This document shows positions 42,599-52,341 of a stretch of DNA of 64,000 bases, one piece after another. The notes under the pieces were generated by a model. That model was given only the letters and a program-made list of their open reading frames with translations. It searched no databases and was not told the DNA's origin. Where the stretch lies: positions 1 to 64,000 of the forward strand of contig NZ_ARQE01000006.1 of assembly GCF_000382705.1 (NCBI RefSeq). The letters run 5' to 3'. How positions within the stretch are numbered: position 1 is the first letter of the stretch; the number at the start of each line of letters is the position of its first letter. A program made the position numbers and the translations under genes. The DNA comes from Aureimonas ureilytica DSM 18598 = NBRC 106430 (GTDB lineage: Bacteria > Pseudomonadota > Alphaproteobacteria > Rhizobiales > Rhizobiaceae).

Positions 42599-43693
42599 AT
42601 GTCTCACAACAGCTTCGGCCACCTGTTCCGCGTCACGACCTGGGGCGAGAGCCATGGTCCGGCGATCGGCTGCGTGGTGGACGGCACGCCGCCCGGAACC
42701 AAGCTGTCGGAAGCCATGATCCAGCATTTCCTGGACGAGCGCCGCCCCGGCCAGTCGCGCTACACGACCCAGCGCCAGGAGCCCGATCAGGTGCGCGTTC
42801 TCTCCGGCACCATGCCCGGCGAGACCGAGGGCGAGCTGATCGCGACGGGCACGCCCATCGCGCTGGAAATCCAGAATGTCGACCAGCGCTCCAAGGATTA
42901 CGGCGACATCGCGCGGCGCTACCGGCCGGGCCATGCCGATATCACCTACGACATCAAATACGGCTTGCGCGACTATCGCGGCGGCGGGCGATCCTCGGCG
43001 CGCGAAACCGCGATGCGCGTCGCGGCGGGCGCCATCGCGCGTCAGGTCGTGCCCGGCCTCGTCGTGCGCGGCGCCCTCGTGCAGATCGGCGACATCGCCA
43101 TCGACCGCTCGCGCTTCGACTGGGATGAAACGCGCCGCAACCCGTTCTTCTGCCCGGACGCCCAGACGGCCGAGCGCTGGGCCGCGCTCCTCGACACCGT
43201 TCGCAAGGCCGGCTCGTCGATCGGCGCCGTGGTCGAGATCGTCGCCGAAGGCATGCCGGCGGGCCTCGGCGCGCCGATCTACGGCAAGCTCGACGCGGAT
43301 ATCGCCGCCAATCTCATGTCGATCAACGCCGTGAAGGGCGTCGAGATCGGCGACGGCTTCGCCTCCGCCGCCTTGTCGGGCGAGGAGAACGCCGATGAAA
43401 TCCGCATCGGCAACGACGGCAAGCCGGTGTTCCTGACGAACCACGCAGGCGGCATTCTCGGCGGCATCAGCACGGGGCAGCCGATCGTCGCGCGTTTCGT
43501 GGTGAAGCCCACCTCCTCCATCCTGACCCCGCGCCGCTCGGTCGATGCGGACGGGCAGGAAGTCGATGTGATGACCAAGGGCCGGCACGATCCCTGCGTC
43601 GGCATTCGCGCGGTCCCGATCGGCGAGGCCATGGTCGCCTGTGCCATCGCGGACCATTTCCTGCGTCATCGCGGCCAGACCGGCCGCATCTGA
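42599..43693 (+). CDS. aroC: Chorismate synthase
   Basis: FMN-dependent last step of the shikimate pathway. The 364-residue protein has [23 protein letters not shown] at the start, [18 protein letters not shown] and the C-terminal [22 protein letters not shown], all standard signatures. ATG 42599 is the family start. Full length. Confidence 0.97.
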   Translation: MSHNSFGHLFRVTTWGESHGPAIGCVVDGTPPGTKLSEAMIQHFLDERRPGQSRYTTQRQEPDQVRVLSGTMPGETEGELIATGTPIALEIQNVDQRSKDYGDIARRYRPGHADITYDIKYGLRDYRGGGRSSARETAMRVAAGAIARQVVPGLVVRGALVQIGDIAIDRSRFDWDETRRNPFFCPDAQTAERWAALLDTVRKAGSSIGAVVEIVAEGMPAGLGAPIYGKLDADIAANLMSINAVKGVEIGDGFASAALSGEENADEIRIGNDGKPVFLTNHAGGILGGISTGQPIVARFVVKPTSSILTPRRSVDADGQEVDVMTKGRHDPCVGIRAVPIGEAMVACAIADHFLRHRGQTGRI

Positions 43694-43737
43694 TCCCATC
43701 TCTTCGCGCCGCCTTCCCTCCCGCCGGGGACTTGCCC

Positions 43738-44664
43738 ATGTTGACGCGCCTTTATCACCATCCGGTCTTTCGGGAGCATCTGACGACGCCGGGGCACCCG
43801 GAGCGGCCCGAGCGGATCGTGGCCGTGGAAGCGGCGCTGGAGGCGGAGGCCTTCCAGAATCTCGACCGCGTTCTGGCGCCCGAAGGCGCGGTCGAGGCGG
43901 TCTATCGCTGTCATGGCGTCGATTACGTCCGGCGCATCGCCCGCACCATTCCCGAAGAGGGCATCGCACGGATCGACGGCGACACGGTGGTGAGCCCCCG
44001 CAGCTTCGCGGCGGCGCTGCATGGGGTCGGCGCGGCCTGCGCGGGCGTGGACGACGTGATGAGCGGCGAAGCGCGCAACGTCTTCGTCGCCGCCCGGCCG
44101 CCCGGCCATCATGCCGAGCGCGAAACCGCGATGGGCTTCTGCCTGTTCAACCAGGCCGCCGTCGCGGCGCGTCATGCCCAGGCCGCGCATGGGCTGGAGC
44201 GCGTCGCGATCGTCGATTGGGACGTCCATCACGGCAACGGCACGCAGGACATTTTCTGGAGCGATCCGAGTGTCCTCTACGTCTCCACCCATCAGATGCC
44301 GCTCTTTCCCGGCACGGGCGCACGCGACGAGACGGGCGCGGGCAACATCGTCAACGTGCCGCTGCGCGACGACGACGGCACCGACGAGTTCCGTGCCGCC
44401 TTCTCGGACGTGGTTCTGCCCGCGCTCGAAAACTTCCGACCCGATCTCGTCATCATCTCGGCGGGCTTCGACGCCCATCATCGCGATCCGCTCGGCGGCC
44501 TGAACCTCACCGAAGCCGATTTCGACTGGGCGACGGGCAAGCTGCTCGACATCGCCGGGCGCCATGGAAATCACCGGCTCGTCAGCATTCTGGAGGGCGG
44601 CTACGACCTTCAGGGCTTGTCTCAGTCGGTGGCGGCCCATGTGAAGCGCCTGATGGTCGGCTGA
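43738..44664 (+). CDS. Histone-deacetylase-family (acetylpolyamine amidohydrolase-like) protein
   Basis: Zinc deacetylase fold, 308 residues. RPPGHHAE holds the catalytic His pair (124, 125), [10 protein letters not shown] supplies zinc ligands Asp162 and His164, and [17 protein letters not shown] the third Asp; EGGYDL is the late conserved block. Bacterial members act on acetylated polyamines or other small amides; the substrate is not known. ATG 43738 has GGGGA eight bases upstream. The order HDAC-xseB-dxs is conserved in related bacteria. Confidence 0.9.
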   Translation: MLTRLYHHPVFREHLTTPGHPERPERIVAVEAALEAEAFQNLDRVLAPEGAVEAVYRCHGVDYVRRIARTIPEEGIARIDGDTVVSPRSFAAALHGVGAACAGVDDVMSGEARNVFVAARPPGHHAERETAMGFCLFNQAAVAARHAQAAHGLERVAIVDWDVHHGNGTQDIFWSDPSVLYVSTHQMPLFPGTGARDETGAGNIVNVPLRDDDGTDEFRAAFSDVVLPALENFRPDLVIISAGFDAHHRDPLGGLNLTEADFDWATGKLLDIAGRHGNHRLVSILEGGYDLQGLSQSVAAHVKRLMVG

Positions 44665-44690
44665 CCCGCCCGCATCTCGAAGGAAATCCC

Positions 44691-44960
44691 ATGTCCGACA
44701 CCGCCCACGCGATTCCCGCCGACGATTCCGACATCAAGCGCATGAGCTTCGAGGAAGCGCTCGCGGCCCTGGAGCGCATCGTCTCGGACCTGGAGCGCGG
44801 CGACGTGCCGCTGGAAATGTCGATTCGCATCTATGAGCGCGGCGAGAAGCTGAAGAGCCATTGCGACCGGCTCCTTTCGGCAGCCGAGGACAAGGTGGAG
44901 AAGATCAAGCTTTCGCGCGCCGGCAAGCCGAGCGGCACGGAGCCCCTCGACCCCGCCTGA
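44691..44960 (+). CDS. xseB: Exodeoxyribonuclease VII small subunit
   Basis: The 89-residue protein has the XseB coiled-coil hairpin: [27 protein letters not shown], with [25 protein letters not shown]. It pairs with XseA (not in the window) to degrade single-stranded DNA. AAGGAAA precedes ATG 44691. It is followed after 161 bases by dxs. Confidence 0.95.
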   Translation: MSDTAHAIPADDSDIKRMSFEEALAALERIVSDLERGDVPLEMSIRIYERGEKLKSHCDRLLSAAEDKVEKIKLSRAGKPSGTEPLDPA

Positions 44961-45121
44961 TCGGGCCAAGCCGCGAAGCCGCTGGAAGGCGCGGATGGAC
45001 AACCCTATTTGAAACGGCTCTAAGGGCATTTCTTCGAATGCTCCGACGCCGCCCGCAATTCGTGCCCGCAACTCGTTCGTGACCGGCCCGCGCGAGGCGT
45101 TCGCTCTTCAGGAGACCGTTT

Positions 45122-47038
45122 TTGTCCCCCACCCTCTCGACGCCGCTTCTCGATCGGATCGCCTCGCCCGAGGACCTTCGCCAGCTGCCGCACTCCGAAC
45201 TGCGGCAGGTGGCGGACGAGCTGCGCGCCGATCTGATCGACGCCGTGTCGAAGACGGGCGGGCATCTGGGCGCCGGGCTCGGCGTCGTGGAACTGACGGT
45301 CGCGATCCACGCCGTGTTCGACACGCCGCGCGACCGCCTGATCTGGGATGTCGGCCATCAGGCCTATCCGCACAAGATCCTGACCGGGCGGCGCGAGGCG
45401 ATGCGCACCGTGCGCCAGGAAGGCGGCCTGTCGGGCTTCGCCAAGCGCACGGAAAGCGAGTTCGACCCGTTCGGCGCGGGCCATTCCTCGACCTCGATCT
45501 CCGCAGGCCTCGGCATGGCCGTGGCGAGCGAGCTGGACGGGCGTCGCAACAATGTGATCGCGGTGATCGGCGACGGCGCGATGAGCGCCGGCATGGCCTA
45601 TGAGGCGATGAACAATGCCGGCGCGCTCGACGCGCGGCTCGTCGTCATCCTCAACGACAACGACATGTCGATCGCCCCGCCGACCGGCGCGATGAGCGCC
45701 TATCTGGCGCGGCTCGTGTCCGGCAAGGCCTATCGCTCGCTGCGCGAGCGGGCCAAGGCCTTCACCCGGCATCTCCCCGAATTCATGCGCGAGGGTGCGC
45801 GGCGCACCGAGGAATATACGCGCGGCCTGCTCACCGGCGGCACGCTCTTCGAGGAGCTCGGCTTCTTCTATGTCGGGCCGATCGACGGGCACGATCTCGA
45901 CCACCTGCTCCCCGTTCTGAAGAACGTGCGCGACACGAGCAACGGTCCGGTTCTGGTTCACGTCGTGACCAAGAAGGGCAAGGGCTACCCGCCCGCAGAA
46001 GCCAGCGCCGACAAATATCATGGCGTGTCGAAATTCGACGTGGTGACCGGCGCGCAGTCGAAGCCCAAGGCGAACGCGCCGACCTACACCAAGATCTTCG
46101 CCGAAAGCCTCGTGCAGGAAGCGCGCGAGGACGAGAAGATCATCGCGATCCACGCGGCCATGCCGGACGGCACGGGCCTCGATCTGTTCGAGCAGGCCTT
46201 TCCCAAGCGCACCTTCGATGTCGGCATCGCCGAACAGCACGCCGTCACCTTCGCGGCGGGTCTGGCGACCGAAGGCTACAAGCCGTTCGTCGCGATCTAC
46301 TCGACCTTCCTGCAGCGCGCCTACGATCAGATCGTCCACGATGTCGCGATCCAGCATCTGCCCGTGCGCTTCGCCATCGACCGCGCCGGCTTCGTGGGCG
46401 CGGACGGCCCGACCCATGCGGGCTCGTTCGACACCGGCTTCCTGTGCCCCTTGCCGGACATGGTGGTGATGGCCGCCTCGGACGAGGCCGAGCTGCGGCA
46501 CATGATCCGCACGGCGGCGGCTTATGACGACGGCCCGATCTCCTTCCGCTATCCGCGCGGCAATGGCACCGGCGTCGATCTGCCGGAGCGGGGCTCGATC
46601 TTGCCGATCGGCAAGGGCCGCATCGTCAGGGAGGGCACCAAGGTCGCGCTTCTGTCCTTCGGCTCGCGCCTGGCCGACGCCGTCGCGGCGGCCGAGGATC
46701 TGGAGGGCTTCGGCCTTTCCACGACGGTGGCCGACGCGCGCTTCGCCAAGCCGCTCGACGGCGAGCTGATCGCTCAGCTCGCGCGCCATCACGAGGTTCT
46801 CGTGCTGATCGAGGAAGGCGCCTCGGGCGGCTTCGCGGCGCAGGTGCTGGAGCATCTCGCCCGCAATGGCCTTCTCGATCATGGCCTCAAGGTGCGCCCG
46901 CTCACCATGCCCGATCGGTTCGTCGACCATGCCGCGCCCGAGGCGATGGTGAAGGGCTCGGGTCTCGACAAGGCCGGCATCGTCGACGCCGTGTTCCGTG
47001 CGCTGGGCGATGGCGCGCGGCGCGTGCTGCAGGCCTGA
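45122..47038 (+). CDS. dxs: 1-deoxy-D-xylulose-5-phosphate synthase
   Basis: Thiamine-diphosphate enzyme that begins the MEP pathway from pyruvate and glyceraldehyde 3-phosphate. The 638-residue protein has [36 protein letters not shown] (ThDP and metal site), the transketolase-type [17 protein letters not shown] and [15 protein letters not shown]. The start is TTG 45122 with GGAG about eight bases upstream, giving [12 protein letters not shown], the normal N terminus. Full length. Confidence 0.95.
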   Translation: MSPTLSTPLLDRIASPEDLRQLPHSELRQVADELRADLIDAVSKTGGHLGAGLGVVELTVAIHAVFDTPRDRLIWDVGHQAYPHKILTGRREAMRTVRQEGGLSGFAKRTESEFDPFGAGHSSTSISAGLGMAVASELDGRRNNVIAVIGDGAMSAGMAYEAMNNAGALDARLVVILNDNDMSIAPPTGAMSAYLARLVSGKAYRSLRERAKAFTRHLPEFMREGARRTEEYTRGLLTGGTLFEELGFFYVGPIDGHDLDHLLPVLKNVRDTSNGPVLVHVVTKKGKGYPPAEASADKYHGVSKFDVVTGAQSKPKANAPTYTKIFAESLVQEAREDEKIIAIHAAMPDGTGLDLFEQAFPKRTFDVGIAEQHAVTFAAGLATEGYKPFVAIYSTFLQRAYDQIVHDVAIQHLPVRFAIDRAGFVGADGPTHAGSFDTGFLCPLPDMVVMAASDEAELRHMIRTAAAYDDGPISFRYPRGNGTGVDLPERGSILPIGKGRIVREGTKVALLSFGSRLADAVAAAEDLEGFGLSTTVADARFAKPLDGELIAQLARHHEVLVLIEEGASGGFAAQVLEHLARNGLLDHGLKVRPLTMPDRFVDHAAPEAMVKGSGLDKAGIVDAVFRALGDGARRVLQA

Positions 47039-47060
47039 TGCCCCGGTCTCGCCTCCTCTG

Positions 47061-47819
47061 ATGGCCTCGCCCTCCGCCGACACGCGCGTTCGTCTCGACC
47101 TGCTCCTGGCCGAGACGGGCCGCTCGCCGAGCCGCGCCCGCGCGCGCGACTCGATCTTGCGCGGTCATGTGCGGGTGGACGGAGAGCCCGTGACCAAGCC
47201 GGGACAGCTCGTCCGCTCCGATGCTTCGATCACCCTCACCGACCCGGCGGCGGACTATGTGTCGCGCGCGGCGTTGAAGCTCGCGGCGGGGCTCGATGCG
47301 TTCGGGATCGCGGTGGAGGGGCGCACCGCGCTCGATGTCGGCGCCTCCACGGGCGGCTTCACCGAAGTCCTGCTCCGGCGCGGAGCGGCGCATGTGGTGG
47401 CGATCGATGTCGGCCACGACCAGATGCACCCGAGCCTGAAGGATGACCCGCGTGTGTCCTGCCTCGAAGGGTTGAACGCGCGAGAGCTGACGGCCGAGCA
47501 TCTCGGCGGCCACGCCATCGATCTCGTCGTCTGCGACGTATCCTTCATCTCCATGCGTCTCGCGCTTCCGCCCGCCTTGGCGCTGGCGCGAGCGGGCGCG
47601 GACGGCGTGTTTCTGGTGAAACCGCAATTTGAAGCCGGGCGCGACGCGATCGGCAAGAACGGTCTTCTGCGCGACGCAGCGCTGGGGCAGCGGATCGCCG
47701 AGGACATGGCCCTCTGGCTGCGCGAGACCGAGGGCTGGAACGCCCATCCCCCCGTTCCCTCGCCGATCGACGGCGGAGACGGCAACCGCGAATATCTCCT
47801 CGTAGGACGCAAGGCATGA
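47061..47819 (+). CDS. tlyA: TlyA-family rRNA 2'-O-methyltransferase / hemolysin-like protein
   Basis: The 252-residue protein has an N-terminal S4 RNA-binding domain (RVRLDLLLAETGRSPSRARA, about residues 9-65) and an FtsJ-like SAM domain with DVGASTGGFTEVLLRRGA and the catalytic set in VVCDVSFIS, LVKPQFE and NREYLL. Mycobacterial TlyA methylates 16S and 23S rRNA cytidines; that activity is presumed here. ATG 47061 lies 22 bases after dxs. Its TGA overlaps the next gene. Confidence 0.9.
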   Translation: MASPSADTRVRLDLLLAETGRSPSRARARDSILRGHVRVDGEPVTKPGQLVRSDASITLTDPAADYVSRAALKLAAGLDAFGIAVEGRTALDVGASTGGFTEVLLRRGAAHVVAIDVGHDQMHPSLKDDPRVSCLEGLNARELTAEHLGGHAIDLVVCDVSFISMRLALPPALALARAGADGVFLVKPQFEAGRDAIGKNGLLRDAALGQRIAEDMALWLRETEGWNAHPPVPSPIDGGDGNREYLLVGRKA

Positions 47820-49042
47820 GCGATCGCATCACCATCGAAACGCTCGGCCAGAAGGGCGACGGCATCGCCCATGAAGGCGGCGCCGCGATCTTCGTCCCCT
47901 TCACGCTACCGGGCGAGACGGTCACCGTCAGTCGCGACGGCGCGCGGGCCCGGCTGCTGAGTGTCGAGACGCCGTCGCCCGAGCGGGTGCCCGCGCCCTG
48001 CCCGCATTTCGGCGTCTGCGGCGGCTGCGAGCTGCAGCATATGAGCGAGGACGCCTATCGCAGCTTCAAGCGCGGCACCGTGACGGAGGCCTTCCGTCGC
48101 GCCGGCCTGGACGCACAAGTGGCGGACCTCGTGCCCTGTGCGCCCGCCTCGCGCCGCCGCGCCGTGTTCTCGGCGCTGCGCATAGACAACCGCGTTCTCT
48201 TCGGCTTTCACGAGGCGCTCAGCCACCGCATCGTCTCGATCCACACCTGTCTCGTCGTGGTGCCGGAGATCGCGACGCGCCTCGCCTTTCTGGAAAAGCT
48301 GGCCGTCGCGCTGATCGATCGCAAGCGCGAGCTTCGCATGGTGGTGACGCACACCGCCGCCGGGCTCGACATCGCCGTCTCCGACGCGGCGAAGGTCGAT
48401 GGGCGGCTGCGCCAGCGCGTCCTCGAACTCGCGCTGGCGCCCGGCATCGCCCGGCTGTCGGTGGACGGCGAGACGATCGTCGAGCCGCAAGCCCCGCGCC
48501 TCGACGTGGACGGGCTCGGCGTTTCGCTGCCGCCCGGCGCGTTTCTTCAGGCGGTGGCGCAGGCCGAGCGCGCGATGGCCGAGGTGGCGCTGGCGCATCT
48601 GGCGAAAGCCAAGCGCGTGGCCGATCTCTTCTGCGGTGTCGGAACTTTCACGCTGCGGCTGGCGCGGCGTCAGGCCGTTCACGGCGTCGAATTCGACACG
48701 CCGGCCCTCGCCGCGCTCGATGCCGCGCATCGCGGCGTGCCGGGCCTGAAGCCGATCACCACGGAACGCCGCGATCTCTACCGCCGCCCTCTGACCACCA
48801 GGGACCTGTCGCGGTTCGATGGCGTCCTGTTCGACCCGCCGCGCGCGGGCGCGGAGGCCCAGTGCCGGGAACTCGCGCGCTCGACCGTCAAGCGCGTCGC
48901 CGCCGTATCCTGCAATCCGACGACGCTGGCGCGCGACGCGGCGATCCTCGTGGAGGGCGGCTACAAGCTTCTGTCGGTGACGCCGATCGACCAGTTTCTC
49001 TGGTCGCACCACGTCGAAGCGGTCGCCCTGTTCGAGCGCTGA
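47816..49042 (+). CDS. TrmA/RumA-family RNA 5-methyluridine methyltransferase (RlmD-like)
   Basis: The 408-residue protein has an N-terminal TRAM-like domain, a [4Fe-4S] motif with the RlmD pattern in CPHFGVCGGCELQHM, SAM-binding FCGVGTFTLRLARR, and catalytic Cys in SCNPTTLARD. It probably makes m5U in 23S rRNA; tRNA cannot be excluded. ATG 47816 overlaps the tlyA stop (ATGA), so two RNA methyltransferases are coupled. The DedA gene follows after one base. Confidence 0.88.
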   Translation: MSDRITIETLGQKGDGIAHEGGAAIFVPFTLPGETVTVSRDGARARLLSVETPSPERVPAPCPHFGVCGGCELQHMSEDAYRSFKRGTVTEAFRRAGLDAQVADLVPCAPASRRRAVFSALRIDNRVLFGFHEALSHRIVSIHTCLVVVPEIATRLAFLEKLAVALIDRKRELRMVVTHTAAGLDIAVSDAAKVDGRLRQRVLELALAPGIARLSVDGETIVEPQAPRLDVDGLGVSLPPGAFLQAVAQAERAMAEVALAHLAKAKRVADLFCGVGTFTLRLARRQAVHGVEFDTPALAALDAAHRGVPGLKPITTERRDLYRRPLTTRDLSRFDGVLFDPPRAGAEAQCRELARSTVKRVAAVSCNPTTLARDAAILVEGGYKLLSVTPIDQFLWSHHVEAVALFER

Positions 49043-49043
49043 A

Positions 49044-49706
49044 ATGCTGGAAACGCTCACCGGGTTTCTGCAGACTTACGGCTATGTCGCCGTCTTCGTG
49101 TCGATTTTCCTGGAATCGACAGGTCTGCCCTTTCCCGGTGAAAGCATCCTGATCGCGGCCGGCATCATGGCCGGCCATGGCGAGTTGAATGTCTGGGGCG
49201 TCGTGTTCTCCGCCTGGTTCGGCGGCACGATGGGCGACAATCTCGGCTATTATATCGGCCATCGCTTCGGGCGCCGCTTCGTGGATCGCTACGGCGCGCG
49301 CTTCCGGGTCACGCCCGAGAAGTTCAAGCTCGTGGAAGATCGCTTCCGCACCGTCGGGCCGCCGATCGTTCTGATCGCGCGCTTCGTCCTGATCCTGCGT
49401 CAGCTCGCGGGCTTCGTCTCGGGCACGCTGCGTTTCCCCTGCTGGGAGTTCCTGCTCTACAACGCGCTCGGCGCCGCGCTCTGGTCGAGCGCCTACGGGT
49501 TCGGCTCGTATATTCTAGGCGACCGGATCAACACCTATCTTCATGGCAGCCCCTGGGCCTATGCAGCGCTCGCGGCCGTGTTCCTGTTCTTCACGGCCGC
49601 GACGATCTTCAAGTTCCGCAAGAGCGTCAGGAAACTTCAGGAAGCGCCTGATTCGTCAGCCTCTTCGCCCCAGGAAGGCGGCGAAGGCGGCCCGCGCCTC
49701 GGCTGA
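49044..49706 (+). CDS. DedA-family membrane protein
   Basis: The 220-residue protein has the DedA/SNARE-associated fold: FLESTGLPFPGESILIAAG near residue 22, GDNLGYYIGHRFGRR, and RFVLILRQLAGFVSGTLRFPCWEFLLYNALGA. DedA proteins are proposed lipid flippases for undecaprenyl phosphate or phospholipids. The last 17 codons (a Ser/Gly/Pro-rich tail) overlap the 3' end of the convergent enoyl isomerase gene by 51 bases. Confidence 0.88.
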   Translation: MLETLTGFLQTYGYVAVFVSIFLESTGLPFPGESILIAAGIMAGHGELNVWGVVFSAWFGGTMGDNLGYYIGHRFGRRFVDRYGARFRVTPEKFKLVEDRFRTVGPPIVLIARFVLILRQLAGFVSGTLRFPCWEFLLYNALGAALWSSAYGFGSYILGDRINTYLHGSPWAYAALAAVFLFFTAATIFKFRKSVRKLQEAPDSSASSPQEGGEGGPRLG

Positions 49707-50402
49707 GGTCAGGCGCTCGGCAAAGGCGCGAGCCTCCGCTTCGATCCGCTCGTTCAGGGCGGCACCATCCCCGCGCATCAACCGACGCGCGATGCGAAGC
49801 GCCTCGGGCGGCTTGGCCGCAAGGCGAGCGGCGGCACGGCGCGATTCGTCTTCCGCCGCATCGCTGACCGCCAGGACAAGGCCCGCCTCTCGCGCCTGTT
49901 CTGCCGAAAGGGCATCGCCGAGCACCAGGAGCGCGAAGGCGCGCTGATAGCCCATGGTCGCCGGCGCCAGGAGGCTGGAACCGGCTTCTGGCACCAAACC
50001 GAGGTCGAGAAACGGCGTGCGGAAGGTGGAGCGCGGGGTCGCATAGGCGAGGTCGCAATGGAACAGGACCGTCGTGCCGATCCCGACCGCCAGCCCGTCC
50101 ACGGCCGCGACGAGCGGCTTTTCGAGCGCCGTCAGCGCCCGCAGGAAGCGCATCACCTCGCCGAGACCCGCCTTGGCATCGAAACCGGCGAAATCCGCGA
50201 TGTCGTTGCCCGAGGAGAAGGCGCCAGCGCCGCCGAGAAGGAGGACGGCACGGATCGTCTCGTCCCCATTGGCCGCTTCCAGCGCGTCCGACAGACCGGC
50301 ATACATGGCCCGGTTCAGCGCGTTCTTCTTGTCCGGGCGGTTCATGCGCAGCGACAGGACGCCGTCGCGAACGTCGCGCTGGATGAGATCGGTCTCGCTC
50401 AT
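49656..50402 (-). CDS. Crotonase-superfamily protein, enoyl-CoA delta-isomerase-like
   Basis: The 248-residue protein has the crotonase oxyanion segments (SSGNDIADFAGF, AVDGLAVGIGTTVLF) but lacks both hydratase glutamates: the GGGCELA position reads GIGTTVL and the PE before LG reads PF. A glutamate is instead found in GLVPEAGSSLL, where Eci2-type delta3,delta2-enoyl-CoA isomerases have theirs (PEGCSS). So isomerisation of unsaturated acyl-CoAs is more likely than hydration. ATG 50402 shares its first base with the TGA of the acyl-CoA dehydrogenase (TGATG), so the two are coupled. Confidence 0.83.
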   Translation of the reverse strand: MSETDLIQRDVRDGVLSLRMNRPDKKNALNRAMYAGLSDALEAANGDETIRAVLLLGGAGAFSSGNDIADFAGFDAKAGLGEVMRFLRALTALEKPLVAAVDGLAVGIGTTVLFHCDLAYATPRSTFRTPFLDLGLVPEAGSSLLAPATMGYQRAFALLVLGDALSAEQAREAGLVLAVSDAAEDESRRAAARLAAKPPEALRIARRLMRGDGAALNERIEAEARAFAERLTSAEARAAFAAFLGRRG

Positions 50403-52198
50403 CACAGGGCCTCCCTGGCTGCGTTCAGACCTTCGACACCGGTGAGGACCTGACGCTTCAGCCCGCCCGTTTCGCTGAGGAGCGTATCGGCCATGAAGCG
50501 CGCGAGCGACAGGCGGGCGGTGCCCTCGGTCTCGGCCAGCGCGCCCTTGGCGAGATAGCAATTGCCGGCGACCAGCGAGAAGAGCCGCTGGTAGGGCGTG
50601 GCATAGGCCAGCGCGTCCCCCGTACGGCCTTCGCCGAGCCAGACGAGAAGCTGGTCGGTCGCCTCGGTGAGGTCGGAAAGGCTCTCGTTCAGCCGCTGCG
50701 CCAGCGCCGCGAAGCCCGGCTCGTTGCGCCCGCCGGCGTCAGAGGCGATATCGCGCAGTTCGGAGAGATAGGCGCGCACCGCCTCGCCCCCCGATTGCGG
50801 GAGCTTGCGGGTCACCAGATCGATCGCCTGGATGCCGTTCGTGCCTTCGTAGATCGGCGCGATGCGCGCATCGCGCAGAAGTCGGGCCGCGCCCGTCTCC
50901 TCGACATAGCCCATGCCGCCATGGATCTGGATGCCCATGGAGGCGACGTCGACGCCGACATCGGTCGGGAAGGATTTGGCGAGCGGTGTCAGGAGATTGG
51001 CGCGCTCGCGCCAGAAGCGCGCTTCGTCCTCGCTCGTCGCCTGAGCGGCCTGATCGAGCGCATGGCCGCAGCTATAGGCGATGGCGCGGGCCGCGCCGAC
51101 CAGCGCCTTCATGGTCAGCAGCGTGCGCGCGACGTCGGGGTGCTCGATGATCGGCGACATGTCGCGCGAGGCCGGTTCGGCCCTATCCCTAGCGAGAAGC
51201 GTGGAGCGGCCCTGCCGGCGCTCGCGCGCATAGGCGAGCGCCTTGCCATAGGCCGCCTCGGCGACGCCCAACCCTTGCGTGCCGACGAAGAGCCGCGCCG
51301 AGTTCATCATCGTGAACATGCAGGCAAGGCCACGATTCTCCTCCCCGACGAGCCAGCCGACCGCACCCGGCTCGCCGCTGTCGCCGCGTCCGTCGCCGAA
51401 GATCATCGTGCAGGTCGGCGAGGCGTGGATGCCGAGCTTGTGCTCGATCGCGTGGCAGAAAGCGTCATTGCGGGCGCCGAGCGCGCCGTCCTCGCCCGGC
51501 AGGAACTTCGGCACGAGAAACAGCGAGATGCCCTTCACGCCCTCCGGCGCGTCCGGCAGGCGGGCGAGGACGAGATGAACGATATTCTCCGTCAGATCGT
51601 GCTCGCCATAGGTGATGTAGATCTTCTGGCCGAAGATCCGGTAGGTGCCGTCGCCGCTGCGTTCGGCGCGGGTGCGCAGGGTGGACAGGTCCGAGCCGGC
51701 CTGCGGCTCGGTGAGGTTCATCGTGCCCATCCATTCGCCGGACACGAGCTTCGACAGGTAGCGGTCCTTCAACTCGTCCGAACCGTGCGCTTCCAGCGCC
51801 TCGATCGCGCCCATGGTCAGCGTCGGACCGATGCCGAAGGCCATGGAAGCGCCGTTCCACATTTCCGAGGCCGCGACCGCGAGGGACAGCGGAAGGCCCT
51901 GCCCGCCATGATCCACCGGCGCCGAAAGCCCGTTCCAGCCGCCATCGCGCCATGCGTGGTAGAGCGCCTTCCAGCCGGCGGGCATGGTCACGCGCCCGTC
52001 CGCGAAGCGCGCACCCTCGCGGTCTCCGCCAGCTGCCAGCGGCGCGATCTCGCCTTCTGCGAAGCGCGCCGCCTCGGCCAGGATCGCGTCGAGGAGATCG
52101 TCGCTGAGGTCGCCCGCGCGGCCCTCCGCCATGGCCCGATCCAGGCCGACGATGTGGCGAAGGGTGAAGGCGATGTCGTCGATCGGGGCTTGGTACAC
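50402..52198 (-). CDS. Acyl-CoA dehydrogenase (DmdC/large type)
   Basis: FAD enzyme that makes enoyl-CoA, 598 residues. N-terminal helical part, then TMNLTEPQAGSDLSTLRTRAERSGDGTYRIFGQKIYIT (FAD), QIHGGMGYVEETGAARLLRDARIAPIYEGTNGIQAIDL (catalytic region) and an extra C-terminal helical domain, the layout of the AcdA/DmdC group that includes methylmercaptopropionyl-CoA dehydrogenase. It starts at GTG 52198 with GGGAGGA six bases upstream. It is coupled to the isomerase gene and divergent from the FAH gene. Confidence 0.88.
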   Translation of the reverse strand: MYQAPIDDIAFTLRHIVGLDRAMAEGRAGDLSDDLLDAILAEAARFAEGEIAPLAAGGDREGARFADGRVTMPAGWKALYHAWRDGGWNGLSAPVDHGGQGLPLSLAVAASEMWNGASMAFGIGPTLTMGAIEALEAHGSDELKDRYLSKLVSGEWMGTMNLTEPQAGSDLSTLRTRAERSGDGTYRIFGQKIYITYGEHDLTENIVHLVLARLPDAPEGVKGISLFLVPKFLPGEDGALGARNDAFCHAIEHKLGIHASPTCTMIFGDGRGDSGEPGAVGWLVGEENRGLACMFTMMNSARLFVGTQGLGVAEAAYGKALAYARERRQGRSTLLARDRAEPASRDMSPIIEHPDVARTLLTMKALVGAARAIAYSCGHALDQAAQATSEDEARFWRERANLLTPLAKSFPTDVGVDVASMGIQIHGGMGYVEETGAARLLRDARIAPIYEGTNGIQAIDLVTRKLPQSGGEAVRAYLSELRDIASDAGGRNEPGFAALAQRLNESLSDLTEATDQLLVWLGEGRTGDALAYATPYQRLFSLVAGNCYLAKGALAETEGTARLSLARFMADTLLSETGGLKRQVLTGVEGLNAAREAL

Positions 52199-52256
52199 CG
52201 AGTTTTCCTCCCAAGGCGCGCCGGGTCCGATGCCGGCTGAAGAACCAATTCAGGAC

Positions 52257-52274
52257 TTGAACGTAAACGTCAAA
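52257..52274. promoter_or_regulatory. Candidate operator between the acyl-CoA dehydrogenase and FAH genes
   Basis: TTGAACGTAAACGTCAAA has outer TT/AA and inner ACGT-AA-ACGT symmetry about 52265/52266. It resembles the ACGT-containing palindromes bound by MerR-type acyl-CoA catabolism regulators such as LiuR. It lies centrally in the 143-base divergent region, 59 bases before the dehydrogenase start and 68 before the FAH start. No regulator gene is nearby, so assignment is tentative. Confidence 0.4.
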
Positions 52275-52341
52275 ACAAAAGGTTGGAAGAACCCGCCGCC
52301 TGTTCCATTTCCCGCCCCAAGGCAGCGTGGGAGTAGCGAGA

